This document shows, piece by piece, positions 1-7,917 of a stretch of 64,000 nt of DNA. Source of the DNA: Puia dinghuensis (lineage in GTDB: Bacteria > Bacteroidota > Bacteroidia > Chitinophagales > Chitinophagaceae); assembly GCF_014642875.1 (NCBI RefSeq), contig NZ_BMJC01000001.1:353335-417334 (forward strand), read 5' to 3'. A program made the translations under genes and the position numbers. The notes beneath the pieces are model-generated. The model did no database searches. It was not told the origin of the DNA and saw only the letters and a list, made by a program, of their open reading frames with translations. Position 1 is the first letter of the stretch, and every line of letters starts with the position of its first letter.

Positions 1-486
1 GATGGGGTCATCCGGGAGAAGAATGCCAGTGTCAGCGTGGACCGGCTGCCGGTGTTACCGGCCAATACGGTGCTGATGGGGCCGCTTTTCTCCAACCTGA
101 TCAGCAATTCCTTAAAATACAGTAAGAAGAAGGAGCCGCCGCAGATCCGCATCCGGTATGAAGAAGGTCCTGCGATAGCGGCCGGGAACAGCCGGGAGCC
201 GGAGATGCGCTATGGGCGCATTTATGTGGAGGACAATGGTATTGGGTTCGATCAGAAATATGCAGAGCAGATCTTCGATATGTTCCGCAGGCTGCATTCC
301 AGTGCGGAATATGAGGGGACGGGTATCGGGCTTGCGCTGTGCAAAAAGATCGTGGAGATGCACAAGGGGTTTATTTCGGCCCTTGGAAAGCCGGGCGAAG
401 GCGCCGTTTTTATCGTTTCCCTTCCACTGGGCGGGATGCAAAATGAATTGGTCGTAAAAAATGACGAAATTCGTGATCTAAATTAA
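1..486 (+). CDS. Sensor histidine kinase, C-terminal fragment (5' end outside window)
   Basis: Only the ATPase (HATPase_c) end of a histidine kinase is present, and the frame is open from base 1. The N box is visible near the start (SNLISNSLKYS), followed by the G1 box (EDNGIGF), an F-box-like stretch (IFDMFRRLH) and the G2 box (GTGIGLALCKKIVEMH). The C-terminus is typical of kinases that sit after PAS or chemotaxis-type sensor domains. It would bind ATP and phosphorylate a His that lies upstream of the window. It ends 12 nt before a second kinase on the same strand, so the two probably share a transcript. The sensor input cannot be inferred from this fragment. The kinase call is secure; substrate and partner are unknown. 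Confidence 0.93.
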   Translation, partial: DGVIREKNASVSVDRLPVLPANTVLMGPLFSNLISNSLKYSKKKEPPQIRIRYEEGPAIAAGNSREPEMRYGRIYVEDNGIGFDQKYAEQIFDMFRRLHSSAEYEGTGIGLALCKKIVEMHKGFISALGKPGEGAVFIVSLPLGGMQNELVVKNDEIRDLN

Positions 487-498
487 CCTCTAGTTACC

Positions 499-1944
499 AT
501 GGTGCCTTCCAACCTGCCTACCAGGATATTGATCGTAGAGGATGATGAGGACGACTTTTTGATCATAGACGCCTGCATAAAGGATATTCCCGAGAAGGAA
601 TTCATCATCGACTGGTGCTATGAATATAATGAGGTGCTGCGGCGGATGGGAGAGGGTCGTTATGATCTCTATTTCGTAGACTATCTTTTGGGGGAGAAGA
701 CGGGACTGGAGTTGCTGCAGGAGGCCATAGACATGGGGTGTGAGGAGCCGATCGTCCTGCTAACGGGGATAGGAAACCGCGATTTGGATATCCGCGCCAT
801 GACCTTCGGGGCGGCGGACTACCTGGTGAAGTCGGAGATCACCACTGAAAAACTGGAGCGCAGCATCCGGTATGCGCTGGAGAGAAGCGCCTATATCAAG
901 GCCTTGAGGGTGAATGAGCGGAAATACAGGGCGGTGTTCGAGCGAAGCAAGGATGCCGTTTTTCTTACGAGTGACGACCTTGTCTTCCGGGATGTGAATG
1001 CCGCCACCTGCGACCTGTTCAAATATGGGAAGGACGAGCTGCTGCGGATGAGCCTCTACGATCTATTCGCCCGCAAAGAGGCGGCCGATGATTTGAGGGA
1101 CCGCCTGTCCCTCACCGGGGAGGTGGAGGACCTCGAGGTAGAGCTGCTGACCCGCAATAAGGAGCGGAGAAACTGTATCCTGTCCATCTCCTGGCAGGTA
1201 TATTCCAGTGGCGAGACCTATATCCAGGGCATTATCCATGACTTTACCAACCTCAAGCGGATCGAGCGGGCTACCTTTCAGATAGAGAAGCTGCGATCTA
1301 CCGCGATGCTGTTGCGCACGCTGGCGCATGAGGTGAGGAACCCGCTGACCAATATCAACCTGTCTGTAGAGCAATTGAAGCCGGAGATGAACAGCGAGGA
1401 TGCGAATATCTATCTCGACATCATTACCCGGAATTGCGGGCGTATCGACGGGCTGATCTCCGAGCTGCTGGACCTTTCCCGGCCGGCCGAGATCTCACTG
1501 CAGAAGACGAGATTACAGGAGATAATCGACAATACCTTAACAGCAGCGTCCGATCGCATTTCCCTGAAGAATATCCGGCTGGAGACGATGTACCCGGAAA
1601 AGCCGGCCTTTGTCATGGCCGACAAGGAAAAGCTCAGGATCGCCTTTCTCAATATCCTCATCAATGCCGTGGAGGCCGTCCCTGCGCAGTCGGGAGTGAT
1701 CACCATAGCTATCCGCGAGGAGACTCCGCAATACTATAAGGTGAGCATCAACGATAATGGGGGTGGTATCCCGGAAGAGAACATCTCCCGCATTTTCGAA
1801 CCGTATTTTACTTCCAAAACCAACGGGTTTGGGCTTGGGCTTGCTGCCACCTGGAATATCCTGCAATCCCATCGGGCGGGCATCGATGTGAGTTCGCAGG
1901 TGGGGGAGGGGACCAGCTTTATGCTGACTTTCGAGCAGGCGTGA
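499..1944 (+). CDS. Hybrid signalling protein: receiver-PAS-histidine kinase
   Basis: 481 aa, no membrane segments, so cytosolic. Residues about 8-127 form a receiver domain (acidic patch EDDEDD, phosphoacceptor Asp61 in FVDYLLG, Lys111). Residues about 138-255 form a PAS domain. The HisKA dimerisation helix follows with phospho-His277 (LAHEVRNPL), then an ATPase domain with N389 and glycine boxes NDNGGGIP and GFGLGLAA. Having the receiver at the N-terminus means the kinase is probably controlled by phosphorylation from another kinase. The fragmentary kinase 12 nt upstream is the obvious candidate. No effector DNA-binding domain is present, so output must go to a separate response regulator not seen nearby. 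The ATG at 499 is the first in frame after the upstream stop. Confidence 0.93.
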   Translation: MVPSNLPTRILIVEDDEDDFLIIDACIKDIPEKEFIIDWCYEYNEVLRRMGEGRYDLYFVDYLLGEKTGLELLQEAIDMGCEEPIVLLTGIGNRDLDIRAMTFGAADYLVKSEITTEKLERSIRYALERSAYIKALRVNERKYRAVFERSKDAVFLTSDDLVFRDVNAATCDLFKYGKDELLRMSLYDLFARKEAADDLRDRLSLTGEVEDLEVELLTRNKERRNCILSISWQVYSSGETYIQGIIHDFTNLKRIERATFQIEKLRSTAMLLRTLAHEVRNPLTNINLSVEQLKPEMNSEDANIYLDIITRNCGRIDGLISELLDLSRPAEISLQKTRLQEIIDNTLTAASDRISLKNIRLETMYPEKPAFVMADKEKLRIAFLNILINAVEAVPAQSGVITIAIREETPQYYKVSINDNGGGIPEENISRIFEPYFTSKTNGFGLGLAATWNILQSHRAGIDVSSQVGEGTSFMLTFEQA

Positions 1945-1965
1945 ATGCTGCCGGCGCGGCTGCGA

Positions 1966-2421
1966 TTAGGGGTAAGCGATTGGTTCGAGGTCGAGAATCT
2001 GGTGGAGGTGGTGCAGCAGGTGGTTGCAATAATCCGCCGCTACCCATTCCAGGGGTTGGGGATGTCCGCCCATCGCGCATTTTCGTTGTGCGGCCTCGGG
2101 GGTCATATTGGCCAGGATCTTCACGATATGGTTATTTAGCAAAGTCCAGAGCATGACAAGGCTGCGCACCGGGTAATGCCGGTAGCCGCTGCGGGCCACC
2201 CACTCATCCTGGGCATAGAGGATGGTGGGGGTGTCCTCGTACTGTGCGACGATGAACCGCCGGATATTGTTCTGGGCCGAGTCGACGAGGTGTCCCAGGA
2301 TCTCCTTTTTGCTCCATTTTTCGGGGGCTGATCTCCAGTCATAGATCTCGTCGGTGAGCGCTTCGAGGCGGCGGCTGTAGATACGGATGATCTTTTCGAG
2401 GTGTTCGATAGTAGGTTGCAT
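1966..2421 (-). CDS. DinB-like (DinB_2) four-helix metalloenzyme family protein
   Basis: 151 aa. The N-terminus carries the usual DinB pattern: a helix, then W-S-x-KEILGHLVDSAQNN with a putative metal-ligand His44. A second His-rich helix near the C-terminus (YCNHLLHHLHQIL) supplies the remaining ligands. These proteins form a four-helix bundle with a mononuclear metal site. Some are thiol-dependent transferases, but most have no assigned substrate. The gene converges on the hybrid kinase with 21 nt between stops and is divergent from pdhB. Length matches the family. A second, clearly different DinB-like protein lies at 48228-48737. Family call is good; function unknown. Confidence 0.85.
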   Translation of the reverse strand: MQPTIEHLEKIIRIYSRRLEALTDEIYDWRSAPEKWSKKEILGHLVDSAQNNIRRFIVAQYEDTPTILYAQDEWVARSGYRHYPVRSLVMLWTLLNNHIVKILANMTPEAAQRKCAMGGHPQPLEWVAADYCNHLLHHLHQILDLEPIAYP

Positions 2422-2468
2422 GAAAGTAAATATATATAGATTTCTTATAAAGTAAATGGGTATAATGA

Positions 2469-2500
2469 TTTGATAATCTCCATGACAACCAATAAATTTG
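2469..2500 (+). promoter_or_regulatory. Bacteroidota-type promoter for pdhB
   Basis: A TTTG at 2469-2472 and TAAATTTG at 2493-2500 are 20 nt apart, matching the known Bacteroidota housekeeping promoter (-33 TTTG, -7 TAnnTTTG). The predicted transcription start is near 2507, giving a leader of about 34 nt before the ATG at 2541. Confidence 0.7.
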
Positions 2501-2540
2501 CGGCTCCGCTGCAGCGGCGGCGGGTAATAAATACATACGA

Positions 2541-3527
2541 ATGAGACAAATTGCTTTTCGGGAAGCTCTGCGTGAAGCTATGAGCGAGGAAATGCGGCGC
2601 GACGACCGGGTGTTTTTAATGGGTGAGGAAGTTGCGGAATACAATGGCGCTTATAAGGTGAGCCAGGGTATGCTGGATGAGTTCGGCCCCAAGCGGGTGA
2701 TCGACACACCGATCTCTGAATTGGGATTTACTGCCGTCGGGGTAGGTGCCGCGCAGAACGGGCTTCGGCCGGTAGTCGAGTTCATGACCTGGAACTTTGC
2801 CGTCCTGGCGCTCGACCAGATATTGAATACCGCTTCCAAGATGCTGGCGATGAGCGGCGGTCAGGTGGGATGTCCTATCGTCTTTCGCGGACCCAACGGA
2901 TCGGCGGGTCAGCTGGGCGCTCAGCACTCTACGGCCTTTGAAAGCTATTATGCCAATATACCCGGCATCAAGGTGGTAAGCCCCAGCAATGGGTATGATG
3001 CCAAGGGTCTGCTGAAACAGTCCATCCGCTATGAGGAAGACCCGGTGATCTTTATGGAGAGTGAAGTGATGTATGGCGACAAGGCGGATGTCCCGGCGGA
3101 GGAATATTATATCGAACTGGGGAAAGCAGATATCAAGAAGGCGGGCAAGGATGTGACGATCGTTTCCTATAATAAGATGATGAAGGTGGCCTTGGGTGCT
3201 GCTGCCGAACTGGAGAAGGAAGGGGTCAGTGCCGAGGTGATCGATCTGCGGACCATTCGTCCCCTGGACTGGATGACCATCCTGGACAGCGTCAAAAAGA
3301 CCAACCGCCTGGTAATTGTGGAAGAACAATGGCCGTTTGCGTCTGTATCTTCCGAGATCACTTACCATATCCAGAAGGAAGGGTTTGATTATCTTGATGC
3401 GCCTATCCGCCGGATCACTTCTGCCGATGCGCCCCTGCACTATGCGCCCAATCTTGTGGCTTTGGCGTTGCCGGATGTGGCAAGGACGGTGAAGCTGGTG
3501 AAAGAGGTGATGTACTTACAGAAATAA
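2541..3527 (+). CDS. pdhB: Pyruvate dehydrogenase E1 component, beta subunit
   Basis: 328 aa, the usual length for the separate beta chain of an alpha2beta2 E1. It contains the thiamine-diphosphate-binding Transket_pyr domain (MGEEVAEYNGAYKVS, then DTPISELGF with the conserved Glu) and a C-terminal transketolase_C domain (DLRTIRPLD, VIVEEQWPF). With E1 alpha it decarboxylates pyruvate and passes the acetyl group to lipoyl-E2, feeding acetyl-CoA to the TCA cycle. The HS near GAQHST and the E-x-W-P-F-A motif favour pyruvate over branched-chain 2-oxoacids, but the substrate cannot be fixed from sequence alone. E1 alpha, E2 and E3 are not adjacent, so the gene stands alone behind its own promoter and ahead of strong hairpins. 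Confidence 0.95.
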   Translation: MRQIAFREALREAMSEEMRRDDRVFLMGEEVAEYNGAYKVSQGMLDEFGPKRVIDTPISELGFTAVGVGAAQNGLRPVVEFMTWNFAVLALDQILNTASKMLAMSGGQVGCPIVFRGPNGSAGQLGAQHSTAFESYYANIPGIKVVSPSNGYDAKGLLKQSIRYEEDPVIFMESEVMYGDKADVPAEEYYIELGKADIKKAGKDVTIVSYNKMMKVALGAAAELEKEGVSAEVIDLRTIRPLDWMTILDSVKKTNRLVIVEEQWPFASVSSEITYHIQKEGFDYLDAPIRRITSADAPLHYAPNLVALALPDVARTVKLVKEVMYLQK

Positions 3528-3533
3528 AAAAAA

Positions 3534-3573
3534 CCCGCCGGCCGGCGGGCCCCCGGTAAGCTTTGCTTACCGG
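3534..3573. other. Two adjacent perfect hairpins after pdhB
   Basis: A 16-nt GC palindrome at 3534-3549 (CCCGCCGGCCGGCGGG) lies 6 nt after the pdhB stop. It is followed by a 9-bp perfect stem at 3553-3561/3565-3573 with a TTT loop. Neither has its own T-tract, so they are RNA-end-stabilising hairpins or the front part of a composite terminator with the 3582-3627 stem. Confidence 0.6.
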
Positions 3574-3581
3574 ACATAATG

Positions 3582-3627
3582 AAAAAAGAGGCCGTCTACT
3601 TTTGAGTTGAGAGACGGCCTCTTTTTT
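3582..3627. terminator. Bidirectional rho-independent terminator
   Basis: A perfect 16-bp stem pairs 3582-3597 (A6 then GAGGCCGTCT) with 3612-3627 (AGACGGCCTC then T6), with a 14-nt loop. It has T-runs on both strands. It ends pdhB from the left and the small minus-strand gene at 3640-3777 from the right. Confidence 0.85.
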
Positions 3628-3639
3628 AGTTTCTTCTTC

Positions 3640-3777
3640 TTATTTGAGGGCGGCGAGGGCGGTGTTGAACAGCATGATGAAGCCGTAAACACAGCCAAGC
3701 AATACACAACCCAGAATAGTCAGTTTGAAAAGGATCTTACCAGTAGCGGGAGCCTGGAGCTCAAGATTCTGCTTCAT
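3640..3777 (-). CDS. 45-aa small membrane protein (hypothetical)
   Basis: An untracked short frame: ATG at 3777, TAA at 3640-3642. The peptide has a polar, slightly amphipathic start (MKQNLELQAPATGK), a single hydrophobic segment of about 25 residues (ILFKLTILGCVLLGCVYGFI) and a short tail ending in ALAALK. One transmembrane helix is predicted by eye. Its stop lies 13 nt from the bidirectional terminator stem that would end its transcript, which supports a real gene. Codon use matches its neighbours. No function is recognised. It may be one of the many single-helix regulatory or stress peptides of Bacteroidota. Confidence 0.6.
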   Translation of the reverse strand: MKQNLELQAPATGKILFKLTILGCVLLGCVYGFIMLFNTALAALK

Positions 3778-4154
3778 AGGGAAATATTTTTTGGATTATA
3801 AAATGGTTTCGGTTTTTAAATAGTCATTGGATGGTTCTAAAATACTGCAAAAAGTGTTGAGATGCAAGGGGTTTTTCAGGTTTTTTAGATATGCACCGGC
3901 CACATACGTAACTGACTGATTGTGAATGTCCATTCGGGAGTTTCGATGAGGCCACGGGTTGGGTCAGCATCGTACCACGGGCTGAGAGTGGGGTTCAACG
4001 GGTTGATTACGATGTGGATAGTCTGGGCCGGCATGTAGCTTTGGGCTAACAGGTAGATGCGGTGGCGCAGAGCAGGAGGATGAGGGCGGTGTTTAGCAGG
4101 ATTTCCATGCCGGGGAGAAGCCGGGGCGGGGGGATTCCATAAAAAAAGGAAATG
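3778..4154. other. 377-nt stretch with only gene remnants
   Basis: No intact gene longer than about 50 codons is present. The minus strand holds a possible broken short gene (3885-4108, separate entry). The rest (3778-3884, 4109-4154) shows no hairpin, repeat or recognisable promoter. Confidence 0.5.
3885..4108 (-). pseudogene. Possible frameshifted small secreted or membrane protein
   Basis: An ATG at 4108 opens a signal-like hydrophobic run (MEILLNTALILLLCATA) that soon meets a TAG. The next frame continues as RHRIYLLAQSYMPAQTIHI and on to a Trp-rich tail ending MWPVHI at 3885. The span is 224 nt, so one frameshift is needed to join the two. The 3' half alone could be read from an ATG at 4034 (49 aa). 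No family is recognised. It could be a decayed gene, a real 49-aa peptide, or chance. Confidence 0.3.
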
Positions 4155-4817
4155 TTAAACCGTGGCGAGGATGTCGGCGGGGCTCAGGTGGTGGAAATTG
4201 ATGGCGGGTTCGGCCGATTCTTCGAAAGCAAGGTGTGCGGCATAGCCCGGGAAGAAGGCAAGGGGGCGGAGCTGCCAGGTGGCGCCGTCGAGGTTGATGG
4301 GGCCGGCTTCACTCACGTCCAGCTTCAACAGTGGGATCTGGAGGCCGCGGCCATCGGCTTTGATGAGACTTTCCTTTGCAGTCCAGAACCGGTAGAAGGC
4401 GGTGACGGGTTCGGGTGCGTTATGGATAGCTGCCCATTCTTTGGGCGTGAATTGTGTCTGGAAGTCACCAAAGGAGATGGGGTGGATGGATTCGATGTCG
4501 ATGCCGACGCGGCCCTTTGTGCTGAGCAGACAAACTACCCGGTTACCCGAGTGGGAAATGTTAAAATGCGGCGACCCGGGGATATAGGGCTTGTCCTGTG
4601 GCGTATATTGTAGCTTGTCAAGACCTGCAGCAGCGGCTGCATTTTCAAGGGCCAGGCGGAGCAGGTGTTTGCCGAGAAGATTGGCATGGGCATCTTCCCA
4701 GCGCCGGTAGCGGAGGATCTTTGGCTGCAGCACGGCGGGCAGCAAACCGAGCAGGCGGTGAAAACCCTCGTCCGGCAAGGGCTGGAGAAATTCGGTGGAA
4801 TAGAGTAAGAGCCCCAT
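4155..4817 (-). CDS. 4'-phosphopantetheinyl transferase superfamily protein (Sfp-type)
   Basis: 220 aa. It shows the two signature motifs of the family: VGIDIESI (Mg-binding Asp/Glu) and FWTAKESLIKADGRGL (the W-x-x-KE-S-x-x-K motif with the third metal-ligand Glu). Upstream, FNISHSGNRVVCLL matches the conserved HNLSHS-type motif. The enzyme would move the phosphopantetheine arm of CoA to a Ser of a carrier protein (ACP, PCP or a carrier in a secondary-metabolite or lipid pathway). Length is in the Sfp range (about 220-240) rather than AcpS (about 125). No carrier protein or polyketide gene is in the window, so the target is unknown. It is divergent from the response regulator at 4901. Confidence 0.9.
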   Translation of the reverse strand: MGLLLYSTEFLQPLPDEGFHRLLGLLPAVLQPKILRYRRWEDAHANLLGKHLLRLALENAAAAAGLDKLQYTPQDKPYIPGSPHFNISHSGNRVVCLLSTKGRVGIDIESIHPISFGDFQTQFTPKEWAAIHNAPEPVTAFYRFWTAKESLIKADGRGLQIPLLKLDVSEAGPINLDGATWQLRPLAFFPGYAAHLAFEESAEPAINFHHLSPADILATV

Positions 4818-4867
4818 TTTGCTATTTGTAAAACCTAAGCTATTACTTTATTTTCGAATGCAGTTCG

Positions 4868-4875
4868 TATTTTTG
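4868..4875 (+). promoter_or_regulatory. -7 element upstream of the response regulator
   Basis: TATTTTTG matches TAnnTTTG exactly. The predicted start of transcription is near 4882, leaving a leader of about 19 nt before the ATG at 4901. No TTTG was found at the expected -33 distance, so the call rests on one element. Confidence 0.5.
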
Positions 4876-4900
4876 AGCCTCAAAAAAGATAGAGGAACCT

Positions 4901-6064
4901 ATGTCGAATATTCTGATCATTGACGACGAAAAGGCGATACGGAAGACACTCAGCGAAATTCTCTCTTATGAAGGGTATAAGATCGATGAAGCCGGTGACG
5001 GCGAAGAAGGTCTGAAGAAGGTGAAGGAAAAAGAGTATGATGTCATTCTATGCGATATTAAGATGCCGAAGCTTGATGGCATTGAGTTCCTGGAGAAAAC
5101 CAAGGAGACCCATCCCGATATTCCCATCATTATGATCTCTGGGCATGGCACCATTGAAACGGCGGTGGAAGCCGTGAAGAAGGGAGCGTATGACTATATC
5201 TCCAAGCCTCCCGATCTCAACCGGTTGCTGATCACCATCCGTAATGCCATGGACAAGACCACGCTGGTGGCCGAGACCAAGGTTTTGAAGCGGAAAGTAA
5301 GCAAGGTGCAGGAGATGGTGGGCGCGTCGACGCCTATTCATAAGATAAAAGAGACGATAGAGAAAGTGGCGCCTACGGAGGCCCGTATCCTTGTAACGGG
5401 CGAGAACGGGGTAGGGAAAGAGTTGGTCGCCCGATGGGTGCATGAGAAGAGCAACCGCGCCAGCGGTGCGCTGGTGGAGGTAAACTGTGCGGCTATTCCC
5501 AGTGAGCTGATCGAGAGTGAACTCTTTGGCCATGAGAAAGGGTCGTTTACGTCGGCCGTCAAGCAGCGGATCGGCAAGTTCGAGCAGGCCAATGGTGGGA
5601 CGCTGTTTCTCGATGAGATAGGGGATATGAGTCTGACGGCGCAGGCCAAGGTGCTGCGGGCCCTGCAGGAAGGAAAGATCACGCGGGTTGGCGGAGATAA
5701 GGATATCAATGTCGATGTGCGGGTGATCGCGGCAACGAATAAGGACCTGTTGAAGGAGGTGGAAGAGAAAAATTTCCGGCTTGACCTTTATCACCGGTTG
5801 AGCGTCATCATCATCCATGTGCCTTCGCTGAACGAGAGAAAAGATGATATTCCGTTGTTGGTAGAGAAATTCCTGGTCGATATCTGTGGCGACTATGGGA
5901 TTGCGAGGAAGGCCATCGACGAAGATGCGATAAAGGCCTTGCAGCAGCACAACTGGACGGGGAATATCCGGGAGTTGCGTAACGTGGTCGAGCGCCTGAT
6001 CATTTTGTCGGGGAAGACGATCACGCAGAGTGATGTGGAAAATTACGTGTTACCGAAAAAATAA
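4901..6064 (+). CDS. Sigma-54-type AAA+ response regulator lacking a DNA-binding domain
   Basis: 387 aa. The receiver domain (about 1-120) has phosphoacceptor Asp52 (CDIKMP), T/S signalling position near Ser80 and Lys102. The AAA+ domain (about 140-365) has Walker A GENGVGKE (167-174), Walker B GGTLFLDE (232-239) and a sensor/arginine region (FRLDLYHRL). The sigma-54 contact loop, normally GAFTGA, reads GSFTSA (214-219). After the AAA+ C-terminal helices (NIRELRNVVERLIILSG) the protein ends at NYVLPKK with no Fis-type helix-turn-helix. NtrC proteins are usually about 450-480 aa. It therefore cannot bind an enhancer by itself. It may act from solution on sigma-54 or may not activate sigma-54 at all. 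No partner kinase is adjacent. Confidence 0.92.
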   Translation: MSNILIIDDEKAIRKTLSEILSYEGYKIDEAGDGEEGLKKVKEKEYDVILCDIKMPKLDGIEFLEKTKETHPDIPIIMISGHGTIETAVEAVKKGAYDYISKPPDLNRLLITIRNAMDKTTLVAETKVLKRKVSKVQEMVGASTPIHKIKETIEKVAPTEARILVTGENGVGKELVARWVHEKSNRASGALVEVNCAAIPSELIESELFGHEKGSFTSAVKQRIGKFEQANGGTLFLDEIGDMSLTAQAKVLRALQEGKITRVGGDKDINVDVRVIAATNKDLLKEVEEKNFRLDLYHRLSVIIIHVPSLNERKDDIPLLVEKFLVDICGDYGIARKAIDEDAIKALQQHNWTGNIRELRNVVERLIILSGKTITQSDVENYVLPKK

Positions 6065-6067
6065 GTT

Positions 6068-6302
6068 TTGTTGGACTGTTATTGTATCAGCGGCCTGGGA
6101 GCGGACCACCACATCTTTTCGCGGCTGGACGTACCTGGTGTCGAATTGAAGCCCCTGCCGTGGCTGATGCCGGCGCCTTATGAGCCGATTGGGGAATATG
6201 CCGGAATGTTCAGCCGACGCATGTTATCCCCGAGGCGGTCATTTGATGGTGCATAACCGGGCAGGCGAGGTGAGCCGGGTGCTGCGGGATATCTTGGGGT
6301 GA
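6068..6302 (+). pseudogene. Alpha/beta-hydrolase remnant (internal deletion plus frameshift)
   Basis: The first frame begins LDCYCISGLGADHHIFSRL and continues through LKPLPWLMPAPYEPIGEYAGM, which matches the N-terminus of a Bacteroidota alpha/beta hydrolase (oxyanion region SGLGAD). Near 6211 the text jumps to the other end of the same family: QPTHVIP and then, after a shift of one frame, GGHLMVHNRAGEVSRVL and the stop at 6300-6302. This is the C-terminal catalytic-His segment (IPGGGH). The middle of the gene, with the nucleophile Ser, is missing. The remnant sits 3 nt after the response regulator gene and before the lepB promoter. Confidence 0.75.
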
Positions 6303-6321
6303 GAACTACCGGTTTTTCGCC

Positions 6322-6329
6322 TAAATTTG
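6322..6329 (+). promoter_or_regulatory. -7 element for the lepB transcription unit
   Basis: TAAATTTG fits TAnnTTTG. It is 26 nt upstream of the lepB ATG at 6356, so the leader would be about 20 nt. No good -33 element is seen at the usual spacing. Confidence 0.5.
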
Positions 6330-6355
6330 CCGGAATCTAAAAATAAATCCACCTA

Positions 6356-7897
6356 ATGAGCTCTCATCAGCTGCTGGTTCTTGTGCTTATCCAGGTAATC
6401 CTACTCTTACTCCCCTCCATTGGCGCCGCGAAACTCTTTGAAAAAGCCGGTGTTCCGGGTTGGAAAGCCTATATCCCCTTTTACAATACCTGGGTGATGT
6501 TGGGGTTGGCCGAGCGGCCCAGGCATTGGGTCTTCTGGCAGGTGATCCCCATCCTGGGATGGTTTATCACGCTGGGCATCTATGTGGAGTTTGTAAAGGT
6601 TTTTGGGAAGTTCAAATTTTGGGAGCATGCGCTGGCGGCACTTTTGCCGCTGATCTATTTTCCCCTCATCGGTTATGACGCGAAAGTTGTCTATACAGGG
6701 GCTGCGCCGGTGAGAAAGCACCGGAAGGGGGTGGCGCGGGAATGGGTCGATGCGGGGGTCTTTGCCGTGGTGGCGGCAACGCTGATCAGAACCTTTGTGT
6801 TCGAGGCCTATACTATTCCCACGGGGTCGATGGAGAAGACGCTGCTGGTGAGTGATTTCCTTTTTGTAAGTAAATTCAGCTACGGTCCGCGGATCCCCAA
6901 TACGCCGCTGTCCATTCCTTTTGTGCATAGCACCCTGCCGGTGACCAAGACCAATTCTTATGTGGAGTGGATCACCCTTCCCTATATCCGCTGGTTTGCC
7001 AGCCCGGTGAAAAGGAGGGATGTCGTCGTCTTCAATTTCCCGGCGGGGGATACGGTGATCAACCTGGATGACTATCAATCCCGCGTCCCTTACTATACCG
7101 CCTGCCGGACGCTTGGCGGGGGAAATATCGACAGCGGCAGGAAGATCGTGCTGGGTAACCCCGACCAGTATCCGCTTGTCCTCCGGCCCGTGGACAAGGA
7201 GGAGAACTATATCAAACGCTGTGTAGCCATTGCCGGCGATACGCTGCAGATAAAGAACCAGGTGGTGTATATCGACGGTAAGGCCCAGCCTTTCCCGCCC
7301 GAGTCCCAGACCTATTATACCGTCACGACGCAGGGGCAGCCGCTGGATGAGGCGGTGATGGTCGAAGAATACAATCTCGATATCAACTCCAATGAAGTAA
7401 GCTCCGTCCCCGGGACCAGCAACCAATATCACATGCTACTGACCTGGGTCGCCCATGAGAAGATGCTGAAGAGTGGATTGGCCAAAAGCATCGTCCCCGA
7501 ACTGGCCGATGATGATCCGCAACAGCCCCTCTTCCCCTTTGTTCCCAATTCGACCTGGGCGCTGGACAACTACGGCCCGATCTGGATCCCAGCCAAGGGA
7601 GCAACGCTGACCCTGACACCGGAGAACTACCCCGTCTATGAACGTGCTATCCGGGTGTATGAGGGCAACACCTTTGAGATGAAGGATGGGAAGTTTTGGT
7701 TGAATGGCCAGCCGGTGACACAGTATACCTTCCGGATGAATTATTACTGGATGATGGGGGACAACCGGCATGAATCGCAGGACTCGCGGTACTGGGGTTT
7801 TGTACCGGAGGACCATATTGTGGGCGAGGCCTGGATTATCTGGATGAGCTGGAACCATGGGGTGCGGTGGAAGCGGCTGTTTAATAAGATAAAATAA
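6356..7897 (+). CDS. lepB: Signal peptidase I (Bacteroidota long form)
   Basis: 513 aa. Residues 1-115 hold three hydrophobic segments (the DUF5684-like N-terminal region). A further membrane segment near 133-150 precedes the catalytic PTGSMEKTL motif with Ser158. The general-base Lys is about residue 287 in YIKRCVAIAGD. The last conserved box, MGDNRHESQDSRYWG, starts near 467. About 180 residues lie between the Lys box and the GDN box, much more than in E. coli LepB (324 aa in all). This insertion is typical of Bacteroidota homologues. The enzyme cleaves signal peptides at the outer face of the inner membrane. It heads a probable unit with the transglutaminase-like gene (20 nt gap) and cdd. 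Confidence 0.95.
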   Translation: MSSHQLLVLVLIQVILLLLPSIGAAKLFEKAGVPGWKAYIPFYNTWVMLGLAERPRHWVFWQVIPILGWFITLGIYVEFVKVFGKFKFWEHALAALLPLIYFPLIGYDAKVVYTGAAPVRKHRKGVAREWVDAGVFAVVAATLIRTFVFEAYTIPTGSMEKTLLVSDFLFVSKFSYGPRIPNTPLSIPFVHSTLPVTKTNSYVEWITLPYIRWFASPVKRRDVVVFNFPAGDTVINLDDYQSRVPYYTACRTLGGGNIDSGRKIVLGNPDQYPLVLRPVDKEENYIKRCVAIAGDTLQIKNQVVYIDGKAQPFPPESQTYYTVTTQGQPLDEAVMVEEYNLDINSNEVSSVPGTSNQYHMLLTWVAHEKMLKSGLAKSIVPELADDDPQQPLFPFVPNSTWALDNYGPIWIPAKGATLTLTPENYPVYERAIRVYEGNTFEMKDGKFWLNGQPVTQYTFRMNYYWMMGDNRHESQDSRYWGFVPEDHIVGEAWIIWMSWNHGVRWKRLFNKIK

Positions 7898-7917
7898 CGA
7901 CCCTAAATTCCCTGACT

